9,310 nt of DNA from Actinomycetota bacterium. GTDB lineage: Bacteria > Actinomycetota > UBA4738. A program made the translations under genes and the position numbers. Shown one piece after another: positions 1 to 6,559 of this stretch (its first letter is position 1; every line of letters starts with the position of its first letter). The stretch covers positions 1-9,310 of the forward strand of contig VAYJ01000037.1 in the NCBI GenBank assembly GCA_005888465.1, given 5' to 3'. The notes beneath the pieces are model-generated. The model did no database searches and was not told where the DNA came from. It saw only the letters and a list, made by a program, of their open reading frames with translations.

Positions 1-95
1 GGGTGGCACTCCTGCCGCCGGGCCAGCAGGGGGTGAACGTGCCCCCGACCAGCATCGGACAACTGCTGCTTCCGGCGGGCGCCTCGCCGTCATGA
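1..95 (+). CDS. C-terminal end of upstream gene, probably CpaB/RcpC-like pilus assembly protein (5' partial)
   Basis: An open frame enters the window (first full codon at 3) and ends with TGA at 93-95. It overlaps the ATG of the next gene by four bases (ATGA), the usual sign of translational coupling in an operon. The visible 30 residues are Pro/Gly/Leu-rich (starting VALLPPGQQGV) and nearly every codon ends in G or C, as in the real genes that follow. No domain can be recognised in so short a piece. Tad operons commonly carry cpaB/rcpC just before cpaE/tadZ, so that identity is inferred from position only. Confidence 0.55.
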   Translation, partial: VALLPPGQQGVNVPPTSIGQLLLPAGASPS

Positions 96-1282
96 GCGAA
101 CAGCGCGTCGTCGCTGTCGGGACCCCCCCAACCTTCCGCCAGCAGGTGGCGCGGGCGCTCGATCGCGCGCCCGAAGACGTGGAGTGGATGCCGACCGTGT
201 CGGCAGCAGAAGCGGTCATCGGCGATACAAGCAAAGATCCCAGCGTGCTCGTGCTCTCCCCGGCGATCAAGGAGCCGGATGCCTTCGGGCTGGCCGAGTA
301 CATCGGCCGAACGTCACCGGCCACCGCGGTGCTCATGGTGCGGGAGCGCTCCATGAATGGCTTGCTCTCGGACGCGATGCGCGCGGGTATCCGCGACGTG
401 ATCGACCTGTCCCAAGGCGCCGATGAGCTCCGCGAGGCACTGGACCGGGCCATCGTGTGGTCGCTGAACCTTCGAGGTGTCCGAGACGAGGGGGCAGACG
501 AGAAAGCGAACCGAAAGGGGAACGTCGTCTCCGTGTTCTCTTCCAAGGGAGGGGCGGGCAAATCCTTCCTCGCCTGCAACCTGGCGGCGGCCATCGCCAG
601 CGAGTTCAAGAAAGACACCGCGCTGCTCGATCTCGAGCTGGGCGTCGGGGACGTCTTCGCCCACTTCGGCAAGGAGTCGACCCGCCCTCTCCAGGACCTC
701 CTGGCTATCGGGGACCGAGCGGAGCGGGATGCCGTACTCGAGGTCGGCACGCTGCTGACCGGGCACCTGTGGGGATTCGCGACCCCAGGCGGCGATCCGG
801 CGGGCCAGAACGTCCCAGGAGAAGCGATTGGGAAGGTCATCCGGTCGCTCAGCCGCGCTTTCGATCATGTGGTGATCGATGCGACCGCGCAATATTCAGA
901 TCCGGCGCTGGCGGCATTCGACCTCTCCGACGCCATCTGTCTCATCGCCAGCCTCGACATCGTCAGTCTCCGCCACCTGTCGCTGGCCATGGAGACGCTG
1001 CTCTCCCTGGGTTTCCCTCGGGGACGCTTCCGGGTGGTGCTGAATCGGGCCGACAGCAAGGTCGGCCTCTCGGCCGAGGAGGTGCAACGGGTCTTGAAGG
1101 TCAAGGCGGACGCCCTCATCCCCTCAAGCCGGTCAGTACCCGCCGCGCTCAATCGCGGCAGACCTGTCGTGCTCGAAAGCCCGAAGACCGAGGTCGCCGC
1201 TGCCGTGTTCGCCCTGGCTCGTACGTTCGCCGTCGGGTCCGAAGCAAACGGTGGTCGGCGGAAGCTCTTCGGAAAGCGCTAA
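92..1282 (+). CDS. tadZ: TadZ/CpaE-like Tad pilus localisation ATPase
   Basis: 396 residues in two domains. Residues 1-126 resemble a response-regulator receiver, but the phospho-acceptor position in the SVLVLSP strand is Ser56, so it is a pseudo-receiver, as usual in TadZ/CpaE. Residues 143-380 are a MinD/ParA-type ATPase: deviant Walker A KGGAGKS at 152-158, Asp180 in the ALLDLE strand, and a Walker B-like VVID ending at Asp263. TadZ proteins are known to sit at the cytoplasmic face and place the Tad machine at a pole or focus. The ATG at 92 overlaps the preceding stop, and the gene ends 11 bases before tadA, so it is probably co-transcribed and translationally coupled. The family assignment is firm; cellular localisation here is inferred from homologues. 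Confidence 0.9.
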   Translation: MSEQRVVAVGTPPTFRQQVARALDRAPEDVEWMPTVSAAEAVIGDTSKDPSVLVLSPAIKEPDAFGLAEYIGRTSPATAVLMVRERSMNGLLSDAMRAGIRDVIDLSQGADELREALDRAIVWSLNLRGVRDEGADEKANRKGNVVSVFSSKGGAGKSFLACNLAAAIASEFKKDTALLDLELGVGDVFAHFGKESTRPLQDLLAIGDRAERDAVLEVGTLLTGHLWGFATPGGDPAGQNVPGEAIGKVIRSLSRAFDHVVIDATAQYSDPALAAFDLSDAICLIASLDIVSLRHLSLAMETLLSLGFPRGRFRVVLNRADSKVGLSAEEVQRVLKVKADALIPSSRSVPAALNRGRPVVLESPKTEVAAAVFALARTFAVGSEANGGRRKLFGKR

Positions 1283-1293
1283 GGGGGATCAGA

Positions 1294-2598
1294 GTGTCGC
1301 TTGCGGAACGAATGGCGAAGTCGGATCGGCCCGATCGCCTGGCCGAAGTCACTGGCCGGGTCCAATCGGCCCTCGTCGAAGGCCTGGGGCCGAAGCTGTA
1401 CGACACCTCGAGGTCCGACTCGGAAATGCAGGATCTCGTCCATAAGCGGCTGCGAGAACTGCTGGACAACGAGGAGGTCGTGCTTTCCGTCCAGGACAAG
1501 GCTCAGATCCTCCGGCAGATCGGGGACAGCGTGCTCGGGCTGGGTCCGCTCGAGGCTTTCATCCGCGACCCAGAGATCTCCGAGGTCATGGTGAACAACG
1601 CCGAGACGATCTACGTCGAGCGGGGGGGCAAGCTCTTCTGGACGGGCGCCAAGTTCGTCGACAACGACCAGCTGCGCCGGACGATCGACAAGATCGTGGC
1701 CAGGGTGGGACGTCGCATCGACGAGTCCTCACCCTACGTGGACGCCAGGTTGCCCGATGGCTCCCGCGTCAACGCCATCATCCCTCCGCTCGCCATCGAT
1801 GGGCCTGCCCTCACCATCAGGAAGTTCGCCGCCGACCCCTACGTTGCCGAGGACCTCGTCTCGTTCGGCACGATCACCGAACCCGCCGTGCAGTTCCTCA
1901 AGGGCTGCGTCTTCGGTCGGATCAACATCCTGGTCTCTGGCGGAACCGGCGCCGGGAAGACCACCAGCTTGAACGTGCTTAGCTCGTTCCTGCCAGAGGA
2001 TGAGCGCATCGTCACCATCGAGGACGCAGCCGAGCTCCGCCTCCAGCAGCCGCACATCGTCCGGCTGGAGGCGCGGCCGCCAAACATCGAGGGCAAGGGC
2101 GAGGTCAGCATCCGGGACCTGGTCCGCAACGCCTTGCGAATGCGCCCAGACCGGATCGTGGTCGGAGAGGTCCGTGGCGCGGAGGCACTGGACATGCTCC
2201 AGGCCATGAACACGGGCCACGACGGTTCGATCTCCACCATCCACGCCAACTCGCCGAGAGACGTCCTGTCGCGCCTGGAGACGATGACCTTGATGGCGGG
2301 GATGGATTTGACCATCCGCGCCGTTCGCGAGCAGATCGCTGCAGCCATCAACGTCGTCGTTCACCAGGCCCGGCTCCGTGACGGAACCCGACGGGTGACC
2401 CACATCACCGAGGTCGTGGGCATGGAAGGCGAGACCATCACCCTCCAGGACATCTTCCTGTTCGACTTCCACGCGGGCGTGGACGAGGAAGGGAAGTCCC
2501 TTGGTCAGCTGAAGCCAAGCGGACTCCGGCCGCATTTCCTCGACAAGCTCCAGGATCGGGGGATCTCAGTCCCTCACAACCTCTTCGTTCCCTGGTAG
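1294..2598 (+). CDS. tadA: TadA/CpaF secretion ATPase of the Tad pilus
   Basis: 434 residues, a usual length for CpaF/TadA, the hexameric cytoplasmic ATPase that drives pilus assembly. It has an N-terminal domain (about 1-190), then Walker A GGTGAGKT at 216-223, the Asp-box segment IVTIEDAAEL, a Walker B region IVVGEVRG ending at residue 295, and the His box STIHAN with His317. The frame is open far upstream inside tadZ, but that part is an Arg-rich shadow. I chose GTG 1294 because a GGGGG Shine-Dalgarno-like run at 1283-1287 lies just upstream and it starts 11 bases after the tadZ stop. ATG 1312 is the alternative. The TAG stop lies five bases before the next start. All ATPase motifs are intact, so the protein should be active. 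Confidence 0.95.
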   Translation: MSLAERMAKSDRPDRLAEVTGRVQSALVEGLGPKLYDTSRSDSEMQDLVHKRLRELLDNEEVVLSVQDKAQILRQIGDSVLGLGPLEAFIRDPEISEVMVNNAETIYVERGGKLFWTGAKFVDNDQLRRTIDKIVARVGRRIDESSPYVDARLPDGSRVNAIIPPLAIDGPALTIRKFAADPYVAEDLVSFGTITEPAVQFLKGCVFGRINILVSGGTGAGKTTSLNVLSSFLPEDERIVTIEDAAELRLQQPHIVRLEARPPNIEGKGEVSIRDLVRNALRMRPDRIVVGEVRGAEALDMLQAMNTGHDGSISTIHANSPRDVLSRLETMTLMAGMDLTIRAVREQIAAAINVVVHQARLRDGTRRVTHITEVVGMEGETITLQDIFLFDFHAGVDEEGKSLGQLKPSGLRPHFLDKLQDRGISVPHNLFVPW

Positions 2599-2603
2599 GC
2601 AGG

Positions 2604-5492
2604 ATGAGGATCACTCCGCTGCTTGCCTTCATCGTCGCCGCACTCGCGTTCCTCGGCGCGGCTTCCCCGGCAGGTGCGACGCCCACGCTCACGCCCCCCT
2701 CACCATCTTCTGGCGGGCATGCCGTCCAGATACGGGGAGTGGACGTCAACGGGTTTCCAGTACTGGCCGTGACGGTTTCCGTCCCCGATCCGACGGCGGC
2801 AAAGGTCTTTCGAGTCACCGAGGACGGGCGCCCCCGTCCGGTGCTGTCCGTGCGCCCACTCCTCGAGACGGGCAAAGAGATCGACGTCATCCTCGCCATC
2901 GACACCTCCGACAGCGTACGCGGCGCTCCGCTCGCCGCCGCCGTCGCCGCCGCCAAGGCGTTCGTGCAGAGCCTTCCCTCGAACGTCCCCGTTGGGATCA
3001 TCACCTTCTCCGATCAGGTCAGGGTGCTCTCGCCGATCACGTCGGACCATCCGGCGCTGATCGCCGCGCTCGGATCGCTCACCGTCACGCAATTGGGGAC
3101 GAAGCTCTACGACGCTGTCGTCGCTGCGTCCGGACTGTTCAATGGGAGCGCACAGCACAATGTGATCCTGTTGACGGACGGCAAGGATGGGTCAAGCGAG
3201 GCGACCCTCCAATCAGCCACGTCAGCCGCCGTCAAGGCGCACGTCACCGTGTACTCGATCGGCATCCAGGGACGAACCCAGAACTTCCCCGCCCTCGAGG
3301 CGCTCTCGAGGCAAACGGGGGGGACCCTCTCGCCCGCCTCCAATGTCGATCTCTCGGCGCTGTACGCATCATTGGCCAATCGGCTTTCTCGACAGTACGT
3401 CCTGCTCTTCCGGTCACACAGCGCCGCAGGGAGCCAGGTATCCATCGCGGTCCAGACCCCGGCGGGGAGCGACACCTCGTTCGTACTCCTGCCCAAGGTC
3501 GGTGTGTCCGGCACCACAGGCTCGGGGAAGCCCCTCCTGAATGGGAACCTCGGCCTGGCCGTGGCGCTGGCCTCGAGCTTCACGGCCGTGTTCGTCCTGT
3601 TCTTCATGTTCCTCGGAGCGGGAGCGAGGGCCCGAAGAGACCGGGATCTCACCCGTTGGATGAAGGCGAAATCGGTCAGTCCTGAGGGTGAAATGCCGAG
3701 CCGTCCGGACACGCCCGGACCGACGGCCTGGATCCCACGTCCCATGGTGCAGGTGACCCAGGCCGTTTCCGACATCGGCGGGTTCACCGTCTCGCTCGAT
3801 CGGAAGCTGGACCGGGCCGGACTTCCGATGTCCGCCGGCGAGCTTGTGGCTACGGGCGTGCTTGCGGCCATGGCTGGGGCCCTGATCGGGGGGCTGGCCT
3901 TCCGCAACGTGATCTTCGTCCTGGTGATCGCCTTGGTCGCGGCCGTCCTGCCATTCGTCTACGTGAGCTTCCGCATGAGCCGTAGGATCAACGCGTTGCA
4001 GGGGCAGCTTCCCGACATCCTCATGATCCTGGCCAGCTCGATGCGTGCGGGACACAGCTTCCTCCAGGCCCTCGACACCGTCTCGAAGGAGGTCGGCGAG
4101 CCGGCTGGCCCTGAGTTCACACGCGTGGTCGCCGAGATCCGCCTCGGCCGCCGCTTCGAGGAAGCCATGCAGGCCATGTCTGAGCGGGTGAGGACGGACG
4201 AGTTCAAGTGGATGGTCCTGGCTGTGAACGTCCAGCGCGAGGTCGGTGGGAACCTCGCCGAGATTCTCGACACTGTGGCAGAAACAACGCGGGAGCGCGA
4301 GGTCATCCGCCGTCAGGTGAAGGTACTCGCGGGCGAGGGCATCCTCTCGCTCCGCATCCTCATCGCCCTGCCGTTCCTGCTGACGCTCTACATCGTGAAG
4401 GTCAACCCGACCTACATGAGGCTCCTGTGGACGACGAGGATCGGTCTGGGCATGATCGGGGTCGCCGTCATCCTCATGACCATCGGTGTGCTGTGGGCCC
4501 GAAAGGTGGTGAGGATCCGTGTCTGCTCCCTATCTCCCTATCGCCCTCTTGGCGACGTTCGGAGCGGTCGGCATCGGCGTCGTGGCTGTCGACGCGTTCC
4601 TGATCGAACGGCGCCGTACCGTCGAAATGCTCCGTTCCCAAGTGCGCGAGATTCCCAGCTCGAACCTGCGAGATCAGCAGATGTCGGAGCCGTTCTCCAG
4701 CCGAGTGCTGGTCCCGTTCGTCGGAGCCCTGGGGCGGATCGCGAAGCGGATCACACCGATCGGGATGCGCGAGCGCATCGCCAGGCAACTTGTCCTCGCC
4801 GGGAATCCCTCGGGGTGGGACGCGAACAAGGTCGCTGCGACGAAGATCTTCGGCTGCATCGGCGGTGGGGTTCTCGGCTTCACCTTCGCGCTGCTGGTGG
4901 GGCTAAAAGGAATCTTCCCGATCGTGGGAGGGGGGTTCTTCGCCGCGTTCGGCTACCTGGTCCCGGGAGCGGGCCTCGGCCAGAAAGCGATCAATCGGCA
5001 AGAGGCCATGCGGCTGGCGATGCCAGATACCATCGACCTCCTCACCATCAGCGTGGAAGCAGGCCTTGGATTCGACGCTGCCCTTGCCCACGTCACCCGC
5101 AACGTTCCGGGGCCGCTCTCCGACGAGATCGCTCGAATGCTGCAAGAGATGCAGCTCGGCGTCCCACGCCAGCAGGCCTTCAAGCAGGTCTCGGAACGCT
5201 CGGACGTCGAGGAACTGAAGGCGTTCGTCCTGGCGATGGTCCAGGCCGACATCTTCGGGATCAGTATCGCCAAGGTGCTTCGTTCGCAGTCAAAGGACCT
5301 GCGGATCAAGCGGCGGCAGCGAGCCGAAGAGAAAGCGATGAAGGTGCCGGTGAAGCTCTTGTTCCCGCTGATCTTCTGCATCCTGCCGGCGATGTTCGCG
5401 GCGATCCTGGGTCCGGGAATCATCCGCATCCTCCAGAGCCTCTTCGGGATCAAGGTGTGAGGTGCTGGACTCGCCGTCTATATGGCCGATGA
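2604..5492 (+). CDS. tadB: VWA domain-TadB fusion: inner-membrane platform protein of the Tad pilus, reading on without its expected stop
   Basis: Residues 1-26 look like a signal peptide or anchor. A beta-rich stretch (about 40-88) is followed by a VWA domain (about 92-272) with a complete metal-ion site: D100, S102, S104 (DxSxS), T166 and D192. A membrane helix lies at about 316-338, a charged linker at 340-390, and a TadB/T2SF module at about 395-640 with paired helices near 418-455, LPDILMILASSMRAG at 469-483 and two C-terminal helices. Conserved sequence ends at RKVVRIRV (residue 640, base 4523), where TadB proteins normally stop. Here the frame continues 322 Arg-rich codons through tadC to TGA 5490-5492, giving 962 residues if literal. 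The natural product is probably 640 residues. ATG 2604 is five bases after tadA; its ribosome site is weak, but the signal sequence supports it. VWA-TadB fusions occur in actinobacterial relatives, as I recall. Confidence 0.85.
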   Translation: MRITPLLAFIVAALAFLGAASPAGATPTLTPPSPSSGGHAVQIRGVDVNGFPVLAVTVSVPDPTAAKVFRVTEDGRPRPVLSVRPLLETGKEIDVILAIDTSDSVRGAPLAAAVAAAKAFVQSLPSNVPVGIITFSDQVRVLSPITSDHPALIAALGSLTVTQLGTKLYDAVVAASGLFNGSAQHNVILLTDGKDGSSEATLQSATSAAVKAHVTVYSIGIQGRTQNFPALEALSRQTGGTLSPASNVDLSALYASLANRLSRQYVLLFRSHSAAGSQVSIAVQTPAGSDTSFVLLPKVGVSGTTGSGKPLLNGNLGLAVALASSFTAVFVLFFMFLGAGARARRDRDLTRWMKAKSVSPEGEMPSRPDTPGPTAWIPRPMVQVTQAVSDIGGFTVSLDRKLDRAGLPMSAGELVATGVLAAMAGALIGGLAFRNVIFVLVIALVAAVLPFVYVSFRMSRRINALQGQLPDILMILASSMRAGHSFLQALDTVSKEVGEPAGPEFTRVVAEIRLGRRFEEAMQAMSERVRTDEFKWMVLAVNVQREVGGNLAEILDTVAETTREREVIRRQVKVLAGEGILSLRILIALPFLLTLYIVKVNPTYMRLLWTTRIGLGMIGVAVILMTIGVLWARKVVRIRVCSLSPYRPLGDVRSGRHRRRGCRRVPDRTAPYRRNAPFPSARDSQLEPARSADVGAVLQPSAGPVRRSPGADREADHTDRDARAHRQATCPRRESLGVGREQGRCDEDLRLHRRWGSRLHLRAAGGAKRNLPDRGRGVLRRVRLPGPGSGPRPESDQSARGHAAGDARYHRPPHHQRGSRPWIRRCPCPRHPQRSGAALRRDRSNAARDAARRPTPAGLQAGLGTLGRRGTEGVRPGDGPGRHLRDQYRQGASFAVKGPADQAAAASRRESDEGAGEALVPADLLHPAGDVRGDPGSGNHPHPPEPLRDQGVRCWTRRLYGR
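4519..5460 (+). CDS. tadC: TadC inner-membrane platform protein of the Tad pilus
   Basis: 313 residues, typical for TadC, the partner of TadB in the inner-membrane assembly platform. It has an N-terminal membrane helix (about 6-28), a cytoplasmic linker, two helices (about 108-150), a T2SF domain from about 168 (MPDTIDLLTISVEAGLGFDAAL, read here in two parts: MPDTIDLLTI at 168-177, then SVEAGLGFDAAL) and a final hydrophobic segment at 278-305. The start is GTG 4519, preceded by GGTGAGG at 4508-4514 as ribosome site. It overlaps the conserved end of tadB by five bases, and the whole gene is overlapped out of frame by the stop-less tadB reading. Its codon use and domain match show that this frame is the coding one. 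Confidence 0.92.
   Translation: MSAPYLPIALLATFGAVGIGVVAVDAFLIERRRTVEMLRSQVREIPSSNLRDQQMSEPFSSRVLVPFVGALGRIAKRITPIGMRERIARQLVLAGNPSGWDANKVAATKIFGCIGGGVLGFTFALLVGLKGIFPIVGGGFFAAFGYLVPGAGLGQKAINRQEAMRLAMPDTIDLLTISVEAGLGFDAALAHVTRNVPGPLSDEIARMLQEMQLGVPRQQAFKQVSERSDVEELKAFVLAMVQADIFGISIAKVLRSQSKDLRIKRRQRAEEKAMKVPVKLLFPLIFCILPAMFAAILGPGIIRILQSLFGIKV
4524..5492 (+). other. Anomalous out-of-frame extension of tadB across tadC
   Basis: From TGC at 4524-4526 the tadB frame reads 322 further sense codons, giving a low-complexity Arg/Pro/Ala-rich product of the kind seen in shadow frames of GC-rich genes. The same bases encode TadC in another frame. A single C to A difference at 4526 would make TGA directly after the conserved RIRV end. 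I see no domain in the extension and do not think it was selected as protein. Confidence 0.7.
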
Positions 5493-5526
5493 TGTTCTGG
5501 AAGCCGCTGCGAAAGGGAGGGAGTCC

Positions 5527-5628
5527 ATGCTTGCACTTGGTACGGTAGGGATCGTTGCGTTGGTCGTCGTCTTGGTGGTCCTCGTGGGTGCGTTCGTCAT
5601 GGTCTTGGGACGAGCGAGGAAGCCCTAG
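5527..5628 (+). CDS. Small single-pass membrane protein, 33 residues
   Basis: A 33-residue frame starts at ATG 5527 behind a very strong ribosome site, AGGGAGGGAG at 5514-5523, and ends at TAG 5626-5628. Residues about 6-28 form one continuous hydrophobic helix of Val, Leu, Ile and Gly, followed by a basic tail (RARKP), so the C-terminus is probably cytoplasmic. It lies 66 bases after tadC and ahead of the operon-end hairpin, so it is probably the last cistron of the tad transcript. An in-frame ATG at 5482 would give 48 residues but has no good ribosome site. It lacks the Glu (+5) and the Tyr/Phe of Flp pilins, so I do not call it a pilin. Function unknown. Confidence 0.55.
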   Translation: MLALGTVGIVALVVVLVVLVGAFVMVLGRARKP

Positions 5629-5661
5629 CGGGACATCCTCGGCGGGGCGTGACACGAGCAC

Positions 5662-5682
5662 GAGGCCTACGACGTAGGCCTC
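5662..5682 (+). terminator. Perfect hairpin at the end of the tad block
   Basis: A 9-base arm GAGGCCTAC (5662-5670) and its exact complement GTAGGCCTC (5674-5682) are separated by GAC. It lies 33 bases after the small membrane ORF and just ahead of the next promoter. There is no T run after it, which is common for terminator-like hairpins in high-GC bacteria. It may instead be a protein-binding palindrome. Confidence 0.5.
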
Positions 5683-5693
5683 ACTTAAGACCT

Positions 5694-5722
5694 TTGTCGG
5701 ATTCGTAGTACGCCGATATTGC
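5694..5722 (+). promoter_or_regulatory. Candidate sigma-70-type promoter of the LuxR-type regulator
   Basis: TTGTCG at 5694-5699 and TATTGC at 5717-5722 are separated by 17 bases. Both hexamers match the consensus only partly. The position, between the tad hairpin and the regulator, fits an independent promoter. Confidence 0.35.
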
Positions 5723-5731
5723 CTATCTTGG

Positions 5732-5746
5732 TCCCCCATTAGGGGA
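5732..5746 (+). promoter_or_regulatory. Dyad TCCCC-N5-GGGGA, candidate operator
   Basis: Two perfectly complementary five-base arms, TCCCC (5732-5736) and GGGGA (5742-5746), flank CATTA. The dyad starts nine bases after the candidate -10 box and so covers the expected transcription start and early leader. That is a typical place for a repressing operator. Self-regulation by the adjacent HTH protein is a guess from location. Confidence 0.4.
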
Positions 5747-5763
5747 ATGCGGGGGCTACCGGG

Positions 5764-6444
5764 ATGGGAGCTTCTCCCGACACCATCGGTCTCGTCGTCA
5801 TCGACCCGCTCGCGATGTTTAGGGCAGGCCTTCGGCTCATCATCGAGAAGGAGCCCGACCTCGAGGTGGTAGGCGAGGCTGCCTCCGCGGAAGATGGGAT
5901 GGCGTTCCTGAGACGGCGGCGGCGGCGCAGCTCGTTGATCGTCCTCGTCGCGCTCGAGCTCGCAGGTACACATGAGGCCGTGTGGCTCATCCGGTCGATC
6001 CGCGAGGCCTTCCCCATCCTGCCCATCATGGCGATCGGTGGTGACGCCGAGAACGGGGCGATCTCACATGGGCTCTTCGCAGGCGCCGACGGATTCGTCC
6101 ACAAGAACTCAAGCCCCAAGAAGTTTCTGGCTGCTATTCGCCGCCTGGCGAACGGAGAGACCGTCTTGGAGGGCCTTCCAAGGGGAGCGCTTGGGCGGAT
6201 CGCCGAAGACGTGGAAGGACAGCAGGCCGGGGCGGCGAACTTGACGGCGCGGGAGCGTCAGATCCTAACCGTCGCCGCCGAGGGAATCACTGCTCGCCAG
6301 ATCGGACGCCGTCTCGGAGTGCAGGAACGAACCGTCACCACCCATCTCGGTCGCATCTACCAGAAGCTCGGAACCAACAACCGCATCGGAGCTATCGCGG
6401 CCGCCACACGATCGGGCTTGCTGCCGACGGGCGCCCAATCGTAG
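5764..6444 (+). CDS. NarL/LuxR-family transcriptional regulator with a degenerate receiver domain
   Basis: 226 residues. The N-terminal part (about 7-128) has the receiver layout: Asp14 in the first acidic loop, FRAGL after it, and the conserved Lys114 in GFVHK. The strand that should carry the phosphorylated Asp reads IVLVALELAG, with Ala63 at that site, and the second acidic-loop Asp is Pro15. Phospho-signalling by the usual route therefore looks lost. A run of six Arg (50-55), encoded by a CGG-repeat tract, precedes this strand. Residues 159-218 are a canonical LuxR helix-turn-helix (LTARERQIL, then the RTVTTHLGRIYQKLG helix). The GGGGG at 5751-5755 can serve as ribosome site. It sits after the tad genes behind its own promoter and dyad; regulation of tad or of the following lipoprotein is plausible but not shown. 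Confidence 0.88.
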   Translation: MGASPDTIGLVVIDPLAMFRAGLRLIIEKEPDLEVVGEAASAEDGMAFLRRRRRRSSLIVLVALELAGTHEAVWLIRSIREAFPILPIMAIGGDAENGAISHGLFAGADGFVHKNSSPKKFLAAIRRLANGETVLEGLPRGALGRIAEDVEGQQAGAANLTARERQILTVAAEGITARQIGRRLGVQERTVTTHLGRIYQKLGTNNRIGAIAAATRSGLLPTGAQS

Positions 6445-6519
6445 ATCTGGGGATCGCGAATTGAAGCACCCTGCCAGGACATGCGGGGGCACCCGCCCTC
6501 CGCGAGAGCGTTCATGGCC

Positions 6520-6544
6520 GATACATCTCCGTGAGATCGGTGTC
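6520..6544 (+). promoter_or_regulatory. Imperfect hairpin in the leader of the lipoprotein gene
   Basis: GATAC-ATCTC (6520-6529) pairs with GAGAT (6533-6537) and, after a CG bulge, GTGTC (6540-6544), with one wobble. It lies just upstream of the ribosome site at 6549-6556. It could affect translation or act as a weak terminator of the regulator transcript; chance is possible. Confidence 0.25.
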
Positions 6545-6559
6545 TGCGAGGAGGTCAGG

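Noticed and set aside
457..1293. Upstream extension of the tadA frame through tadZ
   Set aside because: The product is Arg/Gly/Pro-rich shadow sequence without domains; tadA has its own GTG with a ribosome site at 1294.
1729..2535. 268-codon open frame on the - strand
   Set aside because: Antisense of the tadA ATPase core; no domain, a product of GC-rich codon structure.
5527..5628. Flp pilin
   Set aside because: Too short, and lacks the prepilin cleavage site and the Glu at +5 expected in Flp pilins.
6461..6559. Longer N-terminus for the lipoprotein from TTG 6461
   Set aside because: It would bury the lipoprotein signal; the strong ribosome site and lipobox fix the start at 6560.
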